From the NCBI GenBank assembly GCA_018262455.1, contig JAGSPR010000487.1:1-7830 (forward strand): a DNA stretch of 7,830 nucleotides, given 5' to 3'. Under the pieces are notes generated by a model, which saw nothing but the letters and a program-made list of their open reading frames with translations, did not search any database and was not told where the DNA came from. Shown here one piece after another: positions 5,625-7,830 of the stretch (position 1 is the stretch's first letter; the number at the start of each line of letters is the position of its first letter). The DNA is from Deltaproteobacteria bacterium (lineage in GTDB: Bacteria > Myxococcota > Polyangia > Haliangiales > Haliangiaceae). Made by a program: the position numbers and the translations under genes.

Positions 5625-6365
5625 GTGCGTAGCTTGATCGGCGCTCTGCTGGTGTCCCTCCTCGCGGGGTGTTTCAGCTCGTCCAACGAGCTGGCGTCTG
5701 CGCCCAGTGACGACGTCGGTAGCGACAACGGGGGAATCGGGCCTGGACGTGGCAGCTGCAGCGTCCCGGCCGATTGCGTGCTGGCAGCTGCAACTTGCTG
5801 CGAGTGCCCCACATTCGCGGTCAGCGTGACCGATCCGACCGTCCAGGCCTGCGCCGGCATCGCGTGCCCAGAGACGGTCTGCGCCGACAACGTGCAGGCG
5901 GACTGCAGCGACAGCGGCACGTGCGTGCTCGTGTGCATGCCCATGCAGTGCTCGACCGAGTGTGCCGCCGGCTATGCGATCGATCCGAGTGGCTGCCTCA
6001 GCTGTGCGTGCGCGATTCCAGCGGCGGATGGCTGCAGCGCTGATACCGATTGCGTCGAGACCCGCGCCGACTGCTGCGGGTGCAGGGCCGGCGGCTCGGA
6101 CACGGCCGTGCTCGGGCGCGACGCGGCCACGTTCGATGCGAGGCTCGGGTGTCCAGCCAACCCTGTGTGCCCGGGCGTCGACACGTGCCTGCCGGGCGAT
6201 GCGCCACGTTGTGTCCAGGGCCAGTGCGAGCTGCTCCCAGAGCCGCTGCCTCCAGGGGCCTGTGGGCGGCCGGATCTGCCTGGCTGTCCAACCGGAACGG
6301 TTTGCACCGCGAACGCCAGCGATCCAGCCAACTTGTACGGGGTTGGCATCTGCGTGCCGCAGTAG
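5625..6365 (+). CDS. Cys-rich lipoprotein with duplicated 10-Cys module and antistasin-like segment
   Basis: Predicted exported lipoprotein of 246 aa. The GTG at 5625 gives a compact signal, M-R-S-L-I-G-A-L-L-V-S-L-L-A-G-C, lipidated at C16; GTG at 5604 would add seven residues and is also possible. The mature chain has 30 further cysteines. Module 1 has Cys at 45, 51, 58, 59, 61, 76, 81, 86, 94 and 100; module 2 at 137, 143, 150, 151, 153, 176, 182, 188, 196 and 201, with the same C-x5-D/D-C-x6-C-C-x-C opening, so it is an internal duplication. Between them, residues 109-129 read C-x3-C-x2-G-x3-D-x2-G-C-x2-C-x-C, the pattern of antistasin-type inhibitor repeats. A final Cys-containing tail has C213, C221, C227 and C243. 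Disulfide-stabilised, probably periplasmic or surface-exposed. Function unknown; protease inhibition is only suggested by the antistasin pattern. Confidence 0.8.
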   Translation: MRSLIGALLVSLLAGCFSSSNELASAPSDDVGSDNGGIGPGRGSCSVPADCVLAAATCCECPTFAVSVTDPTVQACAGIACPETVCADNVQADCSDSGTCVLVCMPMQCSTECAAGYAIDPSGCLSCACAIPAADGCSADTDCVETRADCCGCRAGGSDTAVLGRDAATFDARLGCPANPVCPGVDTCLPGDAPRCVQGQCELLPEPLPPGACGRPDLPGCPTGTVCTANASDPANLYGVGICVPQ

Positions 6366-6403
6366 CGTTTCGGACCGCCCTGGGCCCGCCGCGCAAACCC
6401 TGC

Positions 6404-6435
6404 GACGGCCCGACGCGTTATACTGACGGCCCGAC
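6404..6435 (+). promoter_or_regulatory. Kinase promoter: -10 box bracketed by 11-bp direct repeats
   Basis: TATACT at 6419-6424 is a 5-of-6 match to the -10 consensus. The exact 11-mer GACGGCCCGAC occurs at 6404-6414 and again at 6425-6435, 21 bp apart (two helical turns), on either side of the -10 box; the second copy touches the ATG at 6436. A transcript starting about 7 bases after the -10 box would have a leader of only 4-5 bases, consistent with the absence of a Shine-Dalgarno site. No convincing -35 hexamer is seen, so an activator binding the repeats, or a repressor, is plausible. Confidence 0.55.
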
Positions 6436-7113
6436 ATGAGTGCCGATAGCTCTACGCCCCTCCCCGGCTCGATGCCTCACATACAAGAAGCATCGCTGGT
6501 GGGCGAGGTGCTCGATGGTCGCTACCGGATCCTGAAGAAGCTGGGCGAGGGCGGGATGGGCGAGGTCTACGCGGCCGAGCACATCCACATCGAGAAGAAG
6601 TTCGCGATCAAGCTCCTGCGCCCCGAGATTCTCGGCAACCCCGAAGCAGTGACTCGGTTCCGCCAGGAGGCACGGTCAAGCTCGTCGATCGGTCACCGCA
6701 ACATCATCGCGGTCGAAGACTTCGGCTCGCTTTCCGACGGCCGGATCTACATGTGCATGGAGCTCCTCAACGGAGCTGCCTTGAACGATCTGATCACGAC
6801 GCCGCAGCCGGTCGATCGGCTGCTCAACATCCTGATCCAGACCGGTCACGGGCTCGCGGCGGCGCATGCCAAGGGCATCGTCCACCGTGACATGAAGCCC
6901 GAGAACATCTTCGTCACCGTCGGGCCCAACAACGAGGACGTCCCCAAGCTGCTCGACTTCGGCATCGCGAAGGTCGCGGGCAACGAAGGCCAGAACAACC
7001 TGACCCGGACCGGCACGATCTTCGGCACCCCGTTCTACATGGCGCCCGAGCAGGCGCTCGGAAATCCCGTCGACGCGCGGACGCGCGCACCGATATCTAC
7101 GCGGTCGGCGTGA
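6436..7113 (+). CDS. Hanks-type Ser/Thr protein kinase, N-terminal part (frameshifted)
   Basis: Catalytic part of a bacterial eukaryotic-like protein kinase. Seen: glycine loop G-E-G-G-M-G (37-42), ATP-anchoring K59 in F-A-I-K, helix-C E78, catalytic loop H150-R151-D152 with K154 and N157, D174-F-G, and [10 protein letters not shown] at 197-206, so subdomains I-VIII look active. R151 before the catalytic Asp marks it as an RD kinase, usually controlled by activation-loop phosphorylation. After about residue 215 the kinase frame is lost: an exact 8-bp duplication (7072-7087) shifts translation to a short unrelated tail ending at 7113 (225 aa). The rest of the kinase lies in another frame from 7092. 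Removing one duplicate copy restores V-D-A-R-T-D-I-Y-A. As written the protein lacks subdomains IX-XI and its membrane anchor and is unlikely to be a stable kinase. ATG at 6436 has no Shine-Dalgarno site but a promoter directly upstream. Confidence 0.9.
   Translation: MSADSSTPLPGSMPHIQEASLVGEVLDGRYRILKKLGEGGMGEVYAAEHIHIEKKFAIKLLRPEILGNPEAVTRFRQEARSSSSIGHRNIIAVEDFGSLSDGRIYMCMELLNGAALNDLITTPQPVDRLLNILIQTGHGLAAAHAKGIVHRDMKPENIFVTVGPNNEDVPKLLDFGIAKVAGNEGQNNLTRTGTIFGTPFYMAPEQALGNPVDARTRAPISTRSA
7072..7087 (+). repeat. 8-bp tandem duplication that breaks the kinase frame
   Basis: GACGCGCG occurs twice head to tail (7072-7079 and 7080-7087). With one copy, the codons read through as V-D-A-R-T-D-I-Y, the normal kinase sequence after A-P-E-Q; with two, the frame shifts by 8 bases. 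It looks like a slippage event or an assembly/sequencing error. Confidence 0.9.
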
Positions 7114-7830
7114 TCATGTACGAGGTGTTCGCCGGCTCGCTGCCGTTCCAGGGCGAGTCGTTCATGGGCATCCTGACCCAGCACATCACGACCGAGCCCG
7201 AGCCGGTCGCGCAACGCGCCCAGAAGGCGGGTCGTCAGCTCCCGATGGGGCTCGCCGAGATCATCACGCGCTGCATGCAGAAGAATCCTGCGCACCGCTT
7301 CGGCTCGATGGACGAGCTCGTCAACGCGATGGTCCAGATCTACCGCGGCATCGCCGGGCCCGGCATGAGCACGTACATGGAGGCGTTCCCGGTGAGCGCG
7401 CGGATGGCCGCGCCGACCCCCGGCCCGATGACCGCCGCGCAGATGGCGCAAGGGCAGCCGCTGTCGGCCACCGTCGGCGTTGGCGGTCCGCCTCAGTACA
7501 CGCCGCAAGGCACGCCGCAGGTGACGCCGCAGGCGATGTACACCCCGGGCAGCGGGATGCCGGCCGGGCCTTCGGGGCCGAACTACGCGGTCGCCAGCTC
7601 GGGTCTCTACGATCCGAGCTCGTCGGTCGTCAACGTCCCGAAGAAGAGCAAGGCCGGGCTGATCATCGCGATCATCGCCGTCCTAGCGATCGGTGGTGGC
7701 ATCACCGCCTTCGTGCTGGTCAGCAGCAACAAGAACAACAACAACAACAACGCAGGCTCGGGCTCGGGCTCGGGCTCGCAGGTCGCGATCAACGAGCCGG
7801 GGTCCAACGGCAATGGGTCCAACACGGAGC
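7092..7830 (+). CDS. Ser/Thr protein kinase, C-terminal part with transmembrane anchor (open at window end)
   Basis: Continuation of the kinase in the frame beginning GAT at 7092; it has no stop before the window ends. It opens with [11 protein letters not shown] (subdomain IX), then L-P-F-Q-G, and [10 protein letters not shown] (subdomain XI with the invariant Arg), completing the kinase lobe by about 7350. Next comes a Pro/Gln/Met/Gly-rich juxtamembrane stretch of about 100 residues containing T-P-Q repeats, then K-K-S-K and a single transmembrane helix (about 7657-7719), followed by a low-complexity Asn/Gly/Ser outer segment. Typical of membrane-anchored sensor kinases with an extracytoplasmic domain, here beyond the window. 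ATG at 7116 is a possible re-initiation codon but there is no Shine-Dalgarno site. Good coding character after the break argues for a very recent mutation or a sequence error. Confidence 0.85.
7734..7778 (+). repeat. In-frame microsatellites in the kinase outer linker
   Basis: Six AAC codons (7734-7751), one GCA, then four copies of GGCTCG (7755-7778) encode N6-A-(GS)4 just outside the transmembrane helix. Both units are multiples of three, so copy-number changes would alter only linker length. Confidence 0.9.

Noticed and set aside
7072..7113. Programmed ribosomal frameshift in the kinase
   Set aside because: There is no slippery heptamer; an exact 8-bp duplication explains the break completely.

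Overview
The base composition (GC-rich, strong C/G preference at third codon positions), three predicted lipoproteins, a Cys-rich secreted module and a Hanks-type Ser/Thr kinase with a C-terminal membrane anchor suggest a myxobacterium-like member of the Myxococcota, perhaps the Haliangium/Kofleriaceae side. This is inference from style of gene content; no marker gene is present. The window reads as ordinary chromosome. I see no phage, integrase, transposase, CRISPR, tRNA or rRNA.

Layout. (1) 7-809, plus strand: a CDP-alcohol phosphatidyltransferase (phospholipid head-group enzyme) overlapping by ATGA a 76-aa two-helix membrane protein. (2) 824-1615, minus strand: a metallo-beta-lactamase-fold hydrolase of the NAPE-PLD/UlaG-like type, convergent with the first pair. 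(3) 1642-2280, plus strand: a LysE/RhtB-type exporter, divergent from the hydrolase with only 26 bases between the start codons; a perfect 10-bp palindrome sits in that gap. (4) 2266-2391: a tandem array of a 27-bp unit (four copies plus a partial fifth) that begins inside the exporter's last codons and carries a small hairpin per unit. (5) 2440-4826, plus strand: a DUF362 + family-9 carbohydrate-binding-like lipoprotein overlapping by ATGA a 132-aa lipoprotein. (6) 4874-5512, minus strand: a helical, possibly DNA-binding protein of unknown function. (7) 5513-5624: divergent intergenic region holding what looks like a diverged relative of the 27-bp repeat. (8) 5625-6365, plus strand: a lipoprotein with two 10-cysteine modules around an antistasin-like segment. 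(9) 6436-7830, plus strand: a Ser/Thr protein kinase broken by an exact 8-bp tandem duplication in the activation-segment region; its second half continues in another frame through a transmembrane helix and runs off the window.

The genes do not form one obvious pathway. The two ATGA-coupled pairs are probably co-transcribed units; the rest are single genes with their own promoters. The common theme is the cell envelope: lipid synthesis, export, three lipoproteins and a membrane-anchored signalling kinase. The observations most worth following up are the kinase-breaking duplication, the REP-like array with its apparent relative 3 kb away, and the promoter architecture in front of the kinase (an 11-bp direct repeat, period 21 bp, bracketing a good -10 box).
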